Of a stretch of DNA of 64,000 nt, positions 40,919 through 55,086 are shown one piece after another. A program made the translations under genes and the position numbers. How positions within the stretch are numbered: the first letter of the stretch is position 1; each line of letters begins with the position of its first letter. Source of the DNA: Cucumis sativus (Eukaryota; Streptophyta; Magnoliopsida; Cucurbitales; Cucurbitaceae); NCBI RefSeq assembly GCF_000004075.3, contig NC_026660.2:5394001-5458000 (forward strand). Reading direction: 5' to 3'. The notes below the pieces were generated by a model that was given only the letters and a program-made list of their open reading frames with translations, was not told the origin of the DNA and did no database searches.

Positions 40919-43288
40919 TCAAATTTCTGGATTTGCATTTCTGGGATGTTGCTTTGTTTGATCCTCGTACTTTTTAGGATCTTTACTTTCATCATTCTCC
41001 ATCTTCATGAATTGGAACCCCATAATATATCGATACTCTCCCGTCCCAAGGCAACGGGAGCAGTAGCCAAGACCACTCCCTCCACAAGTCCTGCACCTGC
41101 AATAGTAATTGACGGCAGTTTATTTGATACCAAGTTTTGGTGATGTGAAAAGAGAGAACGTTTACGAAGTTATGAGTAGGAGAAAGGAAATATGACAAAC
41201 ACTCGTACCATTTTGGCCATTCCCCTTTTGGAAGCATTTCTAAGTCAACAAAATTTGTCCTCCCTAGTTTTAGAAAATAAGGACATGTTACTTAAAGGGA
41301 TTGAACAAACAAATTCAACTCAAAAGTTCTGATACAGCAGGTCCTAATTAGCCATCTAATGGAGGGATTGTGGTGAGAGAGAGAGAGAGGGAGAAGAGAT
41401 ACCTCTTCCACAACAATGGTGACAGTCAACTCTACCACTTCCGTTGCATATCACACAAGGTGGATCTGGCTTCTTTATTTTTTCTCTTCTAACATTTGAC
41501 TGGAGAGTAAGAGAGGAAACACTACAATGAGACTGTCTATGAAAAGTGGTATCAATGTGTTTAATAATAACAATTAATGTTTGGTTTTACACTATAAAAT
41601 GAAGATTTTATATAATTAAAGGTGATGTTGAATGATAGATCTATAATAGTTGGTTATAAAAGTGATTACAGAATCATAGAATTACTAAAGACCGCCATTT
41701 AAAAAACTGGTTACTTTCTTGAATAGTTATTGGTCAATCATTTGACCCACATTCTCTCACAAGTGACTTAACGTAAAAGTGATTTAAGAAATTTTGAAAA
41801 AAAACATCCACAACATTGCCAACACATAATCGTATTAAAATGGAAGTGATTTAGCAATGGCAAAATATACTCCCACGCAAGCCTTAATCCTCCGTTAACA
41901 TCTTATTCAACTGCCACTTAGTTTGATTAGGTAAATCATGTTCGTGTTAGCAAAACAAACTTGAGAACCGAGATAAAAGTACCATAGAAGTATCAAAACC
42001 GATACACCTAATAATCACAAGTATAGGAGACAGAAGAAAACTACATCATATCATTTGTAGCCTCAGATTGTATGAAAACATTTCTTAGAATCTTATTTGG
42101 TAGGTAGGAAAGCCAAACACACAAAACAGAACCCAAGTAGTAAAAGCATTTATATCAATAGGAAAATTACTTAACAGAGTATTGATAGAATCTATTGAAA
42201 TATAAAAGATGATGAAATTAAATAGAACTCGCCCAAGTATTTGAGGTATTGAACCCTCCCTCTTACATATCTTTCAAATTCTAATTCACTCAAAAAACTG
42301 CCTACCTTCTTAATCTCCCACCCCCTCTATTTATTTCCCTATACCCTAACTTCCCTAACTAATTTTTAAGGTTCCAGTCCCATTGATAATGGTTTCATTT
42401 TCCGTTTCCTGTTTTTTAAATTTTTGCTGGTTTTCTTCCTAATTTTGAATTATAGTTTTCACCTTTTCCAAAGGGACACTTGAACCCCTAGTAAAATTCT
42501 AAAAACAAAACAAGTTTTTGAAAACTACCTTTTAGTTTTCAAAACTTTGCTTGGTTTTTCAATAACATTAGTAGAAATTGGGGAGCAAAACATAGAAACA
42601 TGGGTGTATGTATTGTTTATAAGAATAATTTCCAAAAACCAAAAACCAACTAGTTACAAAATGGGGTTACTTCAAAATTTTCCAATAATGATTCAATCAA
42701 GTCTATCGTTGAAATCAGCACCATAAAATGAGCTGAAGGAAATAGAAATAAGTTCCATTAAAGAAAAAGCTAGGTACTATGTGGTTTCATTTTCCAACGG
42801 TCTTCAGAACAAACAATATTTGGTAAATTAGTCAAGGATTGCTCTTTCACATTCAGTAAAATAGCAGGTACAATTATATCCCTCATCAGTAGAGTAAACA
42901 GAAGTACAATTATAAGTTTTCTGCTGCAGATAATACACCCTAACTTCAATTAAGAGCTAAATTAATTAACCCACGTCGGGGAATGATATGAACAAGAGTA
43001 TTAACATTGAGTACGTTCAATTACAGTTAAGAAATGTCCTTCAGACATTAAACACGAAGAGAATTCAAGAACAGAGAACAAAAAAGGGGCTTGAGATAAA
43101 CGAAAGATAGAAGAAGGTAATATTCAAAGTATAGTTGAGGGAATTACCTCTGTTCTGACGATCCAAGAAGGCTTTGAAATTGATAGACGAGGAAGAAAGA
43201 TTGAATTCCCAGAAGGAGTTACGCCATTTGAGTCTGTGGCTTTCAATTGAAGAGCTGGAAGAATAATCGGCGTTGCTCTCGCTGCCAT
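40919..43288 (-). CDS. DnaJ-type Cys-rich zinc-finger protein, probably plastid-targeted
   Basis: Small protein with the DnaJ/Hsp40 Cys-rich zinc-binding fold but no J-domain, like plant BSD2-type and related plastid helpers of protein folding or photosystem assembly. Minus-strand exons: 43288-43148, 41499-41403, 41263-41209 and 41096-40919, which join in frame to 156 aa. The ATG gives MAARATPIILPALQL followed by Ser/Thr/Arg-rich sequence, a plausible transit peptide. Four CxxC pairs lie at Cys62/65 (CVICNGSG), 73/76 (CHHCCGRG), 99/102 (CRTCGGSG) and 110/113 (CSRCLGTG), split by a FVDLEMLPKGEWPKW insert. The tail is charged. Intron 1 is 1.65 kb. The frame was fixed from phases, because a different overlapping frame of exon 1 is also open. 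The client protein cannot be told from sequence. Confidence 0.87.
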
Positions 43289-43811
43289 CCAAAACCGGCC
43301 GACGACCTCCGTCGCTCAGTTTTGCCGTTTCGTTTTATGGCGGTGACGACTGAGCTCTAGTGGCTAAATTTGTAACAATTTAGTATATAAATTTTAATAA
43401 CTTTTTCATTATTAATTTACTTTTTTTATATATACTTTTAAAATTTATTAGGATTTATTTAATATTTGTGAAAAGTTGAAAAACATATCCAATATTAATT
43501 TCACAAATCTTAAATTATTTAGTTCCTTTCATGAAAATAAGATAAAATTTGTATTAGATTATAATTTTCATCTTTAACCCTCTATTTATTTTTGTTTAAT
43601 TGATGAATGTATATATTATAAAGTATAAAGTATGCACAATAATATGTGTCAAATGAAAGGGGATTTTATTTCTATTTCAAAGACATTTCTAACAAATACA
43701 ATCTTTGAAAAGGCAATTTTAGCCCTACTATCAACATTAATGTTCCCTAAAGTCCAATCCAAATATGATCTTATTAGGAATCACAAAAGACCTAGGGCTC
43801 GATTTAGTACT

Positions 43812-46451
<2,640 letters not shown>

Positions 46452-46485
46452 CTATTATTGAAGAAGAAGAAGACATTAGGGTTTG

Positions 46486-46493
46486 TTTATATA
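46486..46493 (-). promoter_or_regulatory. Probable TATA box of the endoglucanase gene
   Basis: On the coding strand the sequence reads ctctatataaac about 50 nt before the ATG, followed by a short leader containing aaaccctaa. The motif and spacing are typical for a plant gene with a short leader. Confidence 0.5.
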
Positions 46494-47274
46494 GAGAAAC
46501 ATATCTTTGTGATATCATAATGAACAAGAGAGTAATCCTCGTTGATTGCTAATTAGAGTGATTTTGGGTAAATTAATAGGGAAAAAAAGAGAAAATATTA
46601 ATCAAGATTTTGGACATATATATGTATTTTAAGAAAGTTGACTAGATTAAAAAAAAAATCTCAGAACTTTGGTAATTTTTATTTGATTTTTCCACAAAAA
46701 AAAAGTTTCATTTATTTATGTGATTCTCAATTGCCTCCTCAAATCTCCATTAACTCTCCTAATTAGTCTATTTTATAATAATAACTCTCTCGATATGCAA
46801 AAGTAAGTTCCCATTTTTTATTATTTTCTTTCTCACTTTGCAAGTAAATCGAAAGACACAAAACTTTACCTTTTTTATTTATCGATTTACCATTGCATGC
46901 AGAACAAAGTCTTAATTGGGAAGGAATTACTGATTGGGAGAATAATTATACATATTTTCATTTCATCTACTTTTAAGTGAATTATAAAGAAATTGGGATG
47001 AGTTTTCAAAGATTTAAATCAATAAAAAAAAAACATATATATCTTACAATATCCGATGAGAAATTAGATCTCTAACCTTTAAGAAAATAGGTTAGGTCAA
47101 TACCACTAAATTAAACTCATTTTGGTGAGTGATTTTTTGTTGGAGCCGTTTTCAAAACATGTGATGTAAAGTGATTTTGAAATTTAATGTATGGCTTGTA
47201 AATCATGGAGAGTGTTATGAATATGTTAACTCTAGTTTGAAATTTAACTAGGTATCATGTGGTTTCCTTTAGAG

Positions 47275-47405
47275 TATGTTTGGAATATAAGTTTCAATTG
47301 TGTCTAATTTTAATAATTAGATTTTGAAAAAAAAAAATATTAGAATGGTTAGTAACCACTTAAATAGCTTTTAAAATATAATTTAAACAACTTTCATCCA
47401 AACAT
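47275..47405. mobile_element. MITE-like element with imperfect inverted ends
   Basis: The left end atgtttggaatataagtt pairs with the reverse complement of the right end, atgtttggatgaaagttg. The interior is AT-rich and non-coding. No target-site duplication is certain. The end motif resembles that of the 589-799 element, so the two may belong to one family. Confidence 0.35.
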
Positions 47406-47572
47406 TTAAATAAAAATAATTTTTTGCAAAAATATTTTTTTACTTTAGTGAATCGAAACGAATTCTTAGACGAGAGAATTTCTAATAAGTTACAAACATT
47501 TGAAGATTATATCATCCTATATGCTTAAGGATTTTAAGACTAATCGATTTCTAGTTTAACTTTTAGTATATC

Positions 47573-48018
47573 TTTTTTTTAAAAAAAAATATACGTTAGG
47601 TCGTGCACATGGACATCTCTACTAGGTTGACACTCTCTTAATACCCTCATCATTCCCGCTTTCATTAATACAGTAAGAATTAGTACAATTATAGCAAGAG
47701 ACAAAAGTCAAACGGCAGTGCAAAAGCTAAAGGGCTAAACCTAAGCCCATAACAAAAAAGTTTAAAAAGCACTTAAATTGATAGCGATAGAGGAAGCACT
47801 AGAATTTGCAAACATAGAGGATTCGCTAGTCCACAATCCCGAGAGAGAAAGAATGTCTTCCCAAAAATCAATGGTAGATTTTTCCTTGTCCTTATAAATG
47901 CGATTATTTCTCTCCAACTATAAGTTCTACAGTACCGATGCAATGGTATTAAAAATGATGATACCTTTTGTTGCGTAGTTTTATTGAGCAAAGGAAAGAG
48001 CAAGGGCTTTTCATCCAA
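47573..48018 (-). mobile_element. LINE 3' fragment, reverse orientation
   Basis: Read on the minus strand, this block is closely similar to 17250-17690. Both share gctcaataaaac, acttatagttggagagaaat, tctaccattgat, atcctctatgtttgcaaatt, gcttagctctagccc-like words, taatgaaagc and the final gtgtc...gatgtcc tail with T-run and A-run. An 81-codon frame (IPLHRYCRTYSWREIIAFI...) is a remnant of the ORF2 end. Stops and frame shifts in the other copy show the family is decayed here. The 5' limit may lie a little beyond 48018. Confidence 0.75.
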
Positions 48019-48794
48019 AATGAAAGAGTATGGTAATATATGAATATATGAAAATATTAACTTTTATTTGATATATATATATAAAATATTTTTTTCTTTT
48101 TGAGAACCAAATGCAAGCATACGAGGATCGAGAAGATATAGTTAGTACTTTAAGTTAATTAATCATAGAGATTGTAGAGAATTCAATTGTAACTTATTCT
48201 AAAATATTTCTTGTTATTATTATTAGAGAATTAAATTTTAAATATTTTTGGTTTTTATAAATGTTATTTTGTTTATTTAATGTGTCCAAGTATATGAAAA
48301 TTGAGCCCAACTTACTCATTAAAAATTACTACAAAAAAACCAAATAATTAATAATAAGTACACAAATATTTTAATAATAAACCCCTAAATTTAGGTTTCC
48401 ATATAAAAAAGAATAAACTTCCATATCTAATCTAACTGCCAAAACAAAATATATCTCTCTAAATAAAATATTGTACCACCACACCTCCGACGATCAATAA
48501 CACTTGGGTAACCAATTTTAATGACCAACTTTAACGTTCATTGTTTAGAAGTGGATCTATCAAAGGATCAGGGCATGTCCGCCCTCACATCGCATGACCA
48601 TTGAGGTGTGCTCCTCCTATATGTATTGGATGCACATAGACTAAAAAAAAGGAAACAAATGAGAAGTTACCATTTTAAAAAAGTTAGATTAAAGATGCTA
48701 TTTTTAGAGTTTTGCTCAATTTTTATCTTAGTATTTTCTAATCTTACATAATTTATATGAATCTTAATTTTAATTTTAATCCTAGTAATCTCTA

Positions 48795-48980
48795 GGGTTT
48801 ATCGAGGCTTGTCTCTAGCCCTTGGATCTTTTGATGTACTTTGTTTTTCGCTTCTCTTGTATTTATTATTATATATTAATGAAGCAAGTAGGGTGAGCGT
48901 GCTAAGGGGTGTCCACCTAGTGGAGATGTATGGGTGCACCTACTAATCCATCGTATCTTTTTCAAAAAAAAAAAAAAGAA
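48795..48980 (+). mobile_element. 5'-truncated LINE tail with 14-bp target-site duplication
   Basis: A 186-bp insert carries the family tail (taatgaagcaag, gtccacctagtggagatg, gcacctacta) and ends in an A-run. It is flanked by the direct repeat cctagtaatctcta at 48781-48794 and 48981-48994. This matches target-primed reverse transcription with a strongly shortened 5' end. Confidence 0.8.
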
Positions 48981-49009
48981 CCCTAGTAATCTCTAATGTC
49001 TATCACATT

Positions 49010-49343
49010 ATGTTGGAGAAGTTGAGAGTCTCACATTGGAAAAACCAAGAAGACTCATACTCCATATAAGATAGATGAGTTATTCCTCTCATAGCCAATT
49101 GGTTTTGTGATGGAACCTCGTACTATCAAATTTAACATGGTATCAAAATCCACTAAACCGAAACGGGTATCTGGTCCAAGATAGGTGAACCCAAAAGTGC
49201 CACCATCTTGATTGGGCATATTGGAGAAGTTGAGACTCCCACATTGAAAAAACCAAGGAGACTCATACTCCATATAAGGTAGATCAGCTACTCATTTTAT
49301 TGTCAATTCGTTATGAGATGGAACTCCATACTTTCAAATTGGG
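49010..49343 (+). mobile_element. TRIM-like miniature LTR retrotransposon
   Basis: Two direct repeats of about 125 bp (about 49010-49135 and 49218-49343) both contain ttggagaagttgaga, ctcatactccatataag and gatggaac. Just after the first comes tggtatcaaaatcc (49137-49150), close to the usual plant primer-binding site complementary to initiator methionine tRNA (tggtatcagagc). The internal part is only about 80 bp and non-coding. Short LTRs plus a primer-binding site without genes define a terminal-repeat retrotransposon in miniature. The repeats have diverged, so it is not very recent. The right edge is approximate. Confidence 0.65.
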
Positions 49344-50135
49344 ATGAAGCTTTTTAGTTTACATACGAAGTGAAAGATTTGAACTACAAACTTTTTGTTT
49401 CTCAACATACATATGATTTTATTTAGATATTTCTTTTTTCTCAATGAATGAAAACTATAAATTGGTTGAAAATTATTTTATACACACAATCATTTTTCAG
49501 TCTATTCATGATTTTATAGTATTATTAATTGTGCTAAACGTAGTAGTTTTTATTCCTTTTATCAATAGAGAGATCAAAGAGGATAGTAATTGAACCTCTT
49601 ATTTCGAGCTTGCTAATACAAATAGTACTATATCATTTAAATTATGTTAGTTAATACAAAAACGTTTTGACACTAACACTCGTTTATTCAACTACCCTAA
49701 CTAATTTACATCTATTTATTATTCTTTTTTTTCAAACTTATCACATCCACACAAAATCATATAAAAGTAAATAACTATACAAACATGTATACACTAAAAT
49801 TATAAACTTTTAAATGCGATTTTTCGTCTCACTTTTTTCTTTCTTCTTTTGGTGAAATGTAGAAATTATATATTGTACGGAATAGTACAAAACCATTATA
49901 GAAAAAAGTTATTAGTTAGCCATGAGAGCGTTGGCTACCACCTTTCCACCCACTTACATTAGGTGAATGTTGCATGCACATAATTCAATACATATTTAAA
50001 CCCATCCATTATTATCTTTGTATCTATCTTCCTTTTCTGTTCTAATTATTGATGTCAGTTTTTGTTCAATCAAAAACATATATATGAGTTTTACGTAACA
50101 ATAACAATAAATTTAAATTTTAGAAAAGAAAGAAT

Positions 50136-50207
50136 TTGCAAAACAAGAAAATGGTTAATGATGTTTAAGTCTTGCAAAACAAGAAAATGGTTAATGATGT
50201 TTAAGTC
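50136..50207. repeat. 36-bp perfect tandem duplication
   Basis: Two identical copies (50136-50171 and 50172-50207) begin ttgcaaaacaagaaaatgg. They lie in non-coding DNA. Confidence 0.97.
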
Positions 50208-53200
50208 AGCAAGAGAACTATTGAATAGAAAAGAAATCAACACCTATTCGGAGGGTTTTTCGCACAATCCATATTCTTTCTTATCTTATATAGGATTTCT
50301 TTAGAACTTCTTTTGGTTTTGGCCTTGGCTTGAGGTGAGGCCAAGCGGGTTAGTGTGGGCTTCTTTAGGATTTCTTTGAGTTGGGGTTGAATACGGCTCG
50401 ACCTCGACCTCGACTCGAGTGGTATGAGTCTTTTCCTGATTCCAACTTTCCTTTTCTTTTTCATTTTAAATTTTAAATTTATTATCCAGTACAAATGTGT
50501 CAATTTTTTTTCTATGGTCCAAATTAACCCATGACAATTATAATTATGTTTATGGAAAAATGCATGAAAATTCCTTCTTTTTAAACAAATAATAAGTTGA
50601 GATTAGAATTAACTTACATCCATGTGGATAATCATCTGGATTTTAGAATTTAAATTTATGAATGTTACTTTTAACTATAAGTTCCTTTGAAATGTTATAT
50701 ATTTTCTACTAATGTCGTAAGAAATTATTAGGTTAAACTTTCTACACTAACAAAAATATATAAATATTTTTAGAAATAGACTAAGAATTTATACGGGTGT
50801 TTAGGTCATCTACCAAAACCGAATAGACTATTATAGTTCATTTTATGTTTTATACTCTAATTATTATAGTTTGCACCTATTTTATACGCATCTCTTTTCC
50901 GCTTCGTGTTTTACTATTCTTTTACCCAAACTAAAATAATTTATCTTAGAAAATATAGATTATTATAATGTAAAGACTATATATAAAATTAATAACACTA
51001 ACAATAACAATTGGTAGTACATAAATTTATAAAAAAAAATCGAGCGAACTTATTAGTTTTAAATATATAAAACTAAAAACAAATCTTTGTCAAAATAAAT
51101 GCCGTCGTTTAGGATATATTACTCAAAACAACCAAAACTTGAAGGATACTCAAGAAATGGCTTCATCAACATTTGGAAGAACATCTCCTCCTTGGTGGGT
51201 GCTTTAACGTTTGGTCAGCTCTCACACACAAACAACAACTCTGCTCCTATAGCCAATTAATACACTTTAATATTCATCACCTCTGAATTAATCTTTTAGG
51301 TTGATGATGTGTATTTAATTATATATATATAGGCCTATTTTCTCAATTATGAATATGGAAAAAAGAAGAAGCTAAGGTCATACATACACGTGTTGTGTTG
51401 AGGGGTTCTTTTCTTTCTGTTTTTGGTAAAGACAAGAGTTTAGTTTTTAATTTTGAAGGAAGAAAGATCCATTATTGTGCAATAATCTCAAGAGATGAGA
51501 TATATAGATTAGAAAATTTCAACACTAAAAGAGGCGAATATTAATTAATGAAAAATCCTTCATCTTAATACCAATAATTGTTTTCCTATAAACCCAATAA
51601 AACCAAAAATATCTCAAGTGTTGCAATTAAAGGTGTCAAGTTATTCTAAAATATTATTTTCCAAATAAATTTCAATGGTATAATATTATACATAGGTGAT
51701 AAGGTTTTTAAAACCCCAAGGATTTGATCATATATTAAAATAATAATAAGGATGATCATAATAAAAAAAAATGTAGGTTTCGAAGAGTGGATGAGTTTTG
51801 TAAAGTGGGAATTAAGAAGAGAAAGTTGTGTCCACAATGGAACCACCTCTTGTATGCATTTAATAACTAAAGAGCTAGCTGTCTCCATTCTCTTTGCTCT
51901 TCACAAAAAGAGTTTGAATGTAAATTTTAGTCTTCCTTTTTGGCTACACCTATCTTATAATAATTAATAATGCTTTAATTTGCCTCCCTTGAACTTGAAC
52001 TTCCTTTGTGAGACCAATAAATTATATTCATCATTTCTCTTTACCATGTATATATAATAATATGACATTATTATCAATGTATAGTCTATTGGAAAATAAT
52101 TATATGAAATAATTATCAATGTAGTCTGTTCAAAAATAATAATAACATTACATCAAGTGGTTACTACAACAGTGTGTGTGTGTCTACCAAGCTTAATAAA
52201 TTCTTTTAAATAGATTTTCTTTTTCTAGAAAAAAATCATCCAACCACCCAAATGATATCACAATTAAGTTAGGGGTGCAGACATCCAATTTATATTCAAT
52301 GTCTTACTAGAAGCAAATTTTGAGTCATATTTGGTTAATGTTATGTTATGTTTCTATTTTTTTTTTCAAAAAAATAAAAAAATAAAAGTAAAGAGGGAAG
52401 GATCCATAGGTAATTTTATGTTTCGTTTCTTCGTTTTAAAACAATAACGTTATATAACGATGTCAACAACTAAACTCAAACTCACCTATTTTTTATTTTA
52501 GCTACATTTATAAGAAGAAATGCCAAAGATATATGTGTGTAAGTATAACAACAATTAGCTTCAAAATTAATATAATAGTCGAACATTTTGGTGGCATCAA
52601 TGTGACCAACTCTAATCAACTACAACTTAATTAAACATATAGTGAAAAAAACTTTAATGTATACTTGTTTAGGTAAAATGTATTTGAGGTAGGAGATTTG
52701 AATATCTAACCTATTAATTAATCGAGGATACACACTTTAATCAATTGAGCTATTTTAGGGGTATCTTTTTCTTTTTCTTTTCTTTCCTTTCTTTTACTTT
52801 CATTTCCTTTTTTTTTTTCCTATCAAAAGATAATTTTGTGATATGTGAAAAATATATAGCTTAAAGTTATGTTAACCTAGTTTAGATGATCGGGTGCAAC
52901 TTTTGAATACAATCTCCTGTGACTTTGTAAAAAAAAATACAAACTAGTAAAAAACGAACTACCAACTCCAAACCACATTGAATAACTTCTGATGGATTAT
53001 TTGTAGTTTGATTTTAGAAATACACCATTAATTAGTAAATCATTTTATATTCTCCATTAATGATATATATATAGTTCTTCACAAATTATATTACCCTCGC
53101 ATACAATAATATATATCATATATTTATTCACCATGTAAAAGTAATTGAAATTCACACTAATTTGAAGTAGATTCTAAGAGTATTTACATAATGATAGAAA

Positions 53201-54351
53201 GAAACAAATAATACCAAAAATAAATCATGGAAAAACGAAATTAAATATGTATGATCTAATTAAACTTATCAATTTGAATAAAAGTGGGAGAAGAAACATA
53301 GCCATAGATTGTTGGTGGGATATGATCGAAGTTGAGTTATTATCATTATCTTTATCATAAAATCTATTTTTATGAAAATATACTTAATTGTGTTGATCGA
53401 TGCGTGAAATTATTTTAAATGACAACTTCTAAAAATATCACAATCTTTAACATGCTACTATCTTGATCTACCAAAATTCATCGTTACGATATTTTGCTAT
53501 ATATTTTGATTCATTTTGTTAAGTTTGAAAGTAATAATTATATATAAAGATGGAGTCTCAAACACATAGGTATGGAAGACATATTAATGTATCATAATAT
53601 AATGGGCATAATTGTTAGAGGAATCAACTTCAAGACAGTAGAGAGACAAAAAAAAAAAGAAAAGAGTATTTAATATAAGTTTTTTAATTTAATAATAAAA
53701 CAATAAGAATAAAATAAATTTTTAATAACAAAAGATGCATGTAGGTTTTTCTTGAATTAAGTTTGAAAAAGTTGAGAGAAAAAGAAAAGATCTCATAGTC
53801 ACATAGACCTAAAAGCACTTTTCTTCAAGGACATTCATTATGCATATATCTCCAAACATATATGTAAATATGTATAATCTCATGAATCCAATTTTCCATA
53901 TATACCTAGTAAATTAAAATAAAAGAAAACATCTGCCACATTTTAATGTTTATTGGTGTGCAAGTTGCAAAGACATATGAGTTGCAATATAACACCTAGT
54001 TTTTTTTTTTTTTTTCTCTTTTAATTTCACAATTGTTGGTGTAAGAATTACATTATTGCTGTACAAATAGGTAAATAATAATAACAAAATAAAAAACCTC
54101 TCTAATAATTTTCACTATCTTCAATTTAATTTCAACCTGACATGTGTATCTTACAAAATCCACCAAATGTTACTATTTTATTTTATAGGCAGTTTGGCAA
54201 AGTATGAGATATATTACACAACCACTAAAATTTTGTATATTCAATACATACAACAAGGTGGATGGAATGTAAAGAAACTGTACACAAAGAACTGTAGACG
54301 CTAAGAATAATGAGTAGGGAATTTATTCTTATTTTAATAAGTTGTATTAGT

Positions 54352-54500
54352 TTAGAAAAATAATACTTTTAAATATAACAAAAATAAATCAAAATATTTA
54401 CAAAATAATATAGAAAATTTTTATATAATCTATAGATTGAGAGACTGTTATAGAAGTCTATCATGTCTATCATTACTATATTACAAAATTTTACTATAAT
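54352..54500 (-). repeat. Reverse copy of the dispersed repeat also seen at 31338-31495
   Basis: The left end acttttaaatataacaaaa is the near reverse complement of the right end of the 31.3-kb copy, and gatagac/tctatca words follow. The copy is degenerate and AT-rich. Confidence 0.4.
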
Positions 54501-55026
54501 ATTTTGTAAGTGATTTATGGGACTGTTGATGGTAAAGATACCTTTGTTAGATAAATATTTTAAAACATTAACTTATATTATTAATGTCTCTCCCCGTATA
54601 AATTCAAAACCTTTGTTCTAATAATGTAATAGATATGGATGAAAGAACAAGTGCGAGAGCTATATACCTAATTATGTATATGCTACGTACTCACCAACCC
54701 ATAAAAGTAATAAAAAGAAAAAGAAAGGAGAGTATACTGTATTCCTCCAACTGTCAAATTACCTAAATCATTAATTTTCCACCAAAGTAGATAAATTTTA
54801 AAAACTTGTTATCAAAAGAGTTTAAATCAAAATATTTTTTCTAGTCAATTCAAACACACTGCACTGTTCTGAATGAGTAAAGAATATGGATGCAAACAAG
54901 TAGCCCAAGTGTGTTTTCTTAATGGTTTAACTTCAAAAGGGCATGCAGTTGTAATTTCCTCATATGTTGGTGGCTAATATGGTGAACTTTCACTTTCACT
55001 TTCACCAAGCTAAGTGAGACTCTCTC

Positions 55027-55035
55027 TATATATAA
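55027..55035 (+). promoter_or_regulatory. Probable TATA box of the CER1-like gene
   Basis: The sequence tatatataa directly follows a CT run and lies 52-60 nt before the ATG at 55087. Spacing and context fit a plant core promoter. Confidence 0.5.
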
Positions 55036-55086
55036 TCTTGTGACACCCATTGCCATGAAATATTGTAACCTTCTAAAACAATAACA

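Larger units (their letters stand above)
46494..55026. other. Transposon-rich intergenic region
   Basis: No functional gene is visible in 8.5 kb. It holds a MITE-like element (about 47275-47405), two LINE fragments (47573-48018 minus and 48795-48980 plus), a TRIM-like element (49010-49343), a 36-bp tandem duplication (50136-50207) and dispersed-repeat remnants near 53470-53535 and 54352-54500. A short frame at 51157 (MASSTFGRTSPPWWVL) stops after 16 codons. The last few hundred bases are probably the CER1-like promoter. Confidence 0.55.

Noticed and set aside
43065-43292. 75-codon frame MDGSESNADYSSSSS on the minus strand
   Set aside because: It begins with a non-ATG codon and overlaps exon 1 of the DnaJ-type gene in another frame. 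Only the MAARAT frame joins correctly to the CxxC exons.
50330-50440. GC-richer patch with repeated cctcgac words as a gene remnant
   Set aside because: It is only about 100 bp and its frames match no family. It is a simple local repeat.
51157-51207. Short frame MASSTFGRTSPPWWVL as a peptide gene
   Set aside because: It has only 16 codons, no signal peptide and no family match. It probably arose by chance.
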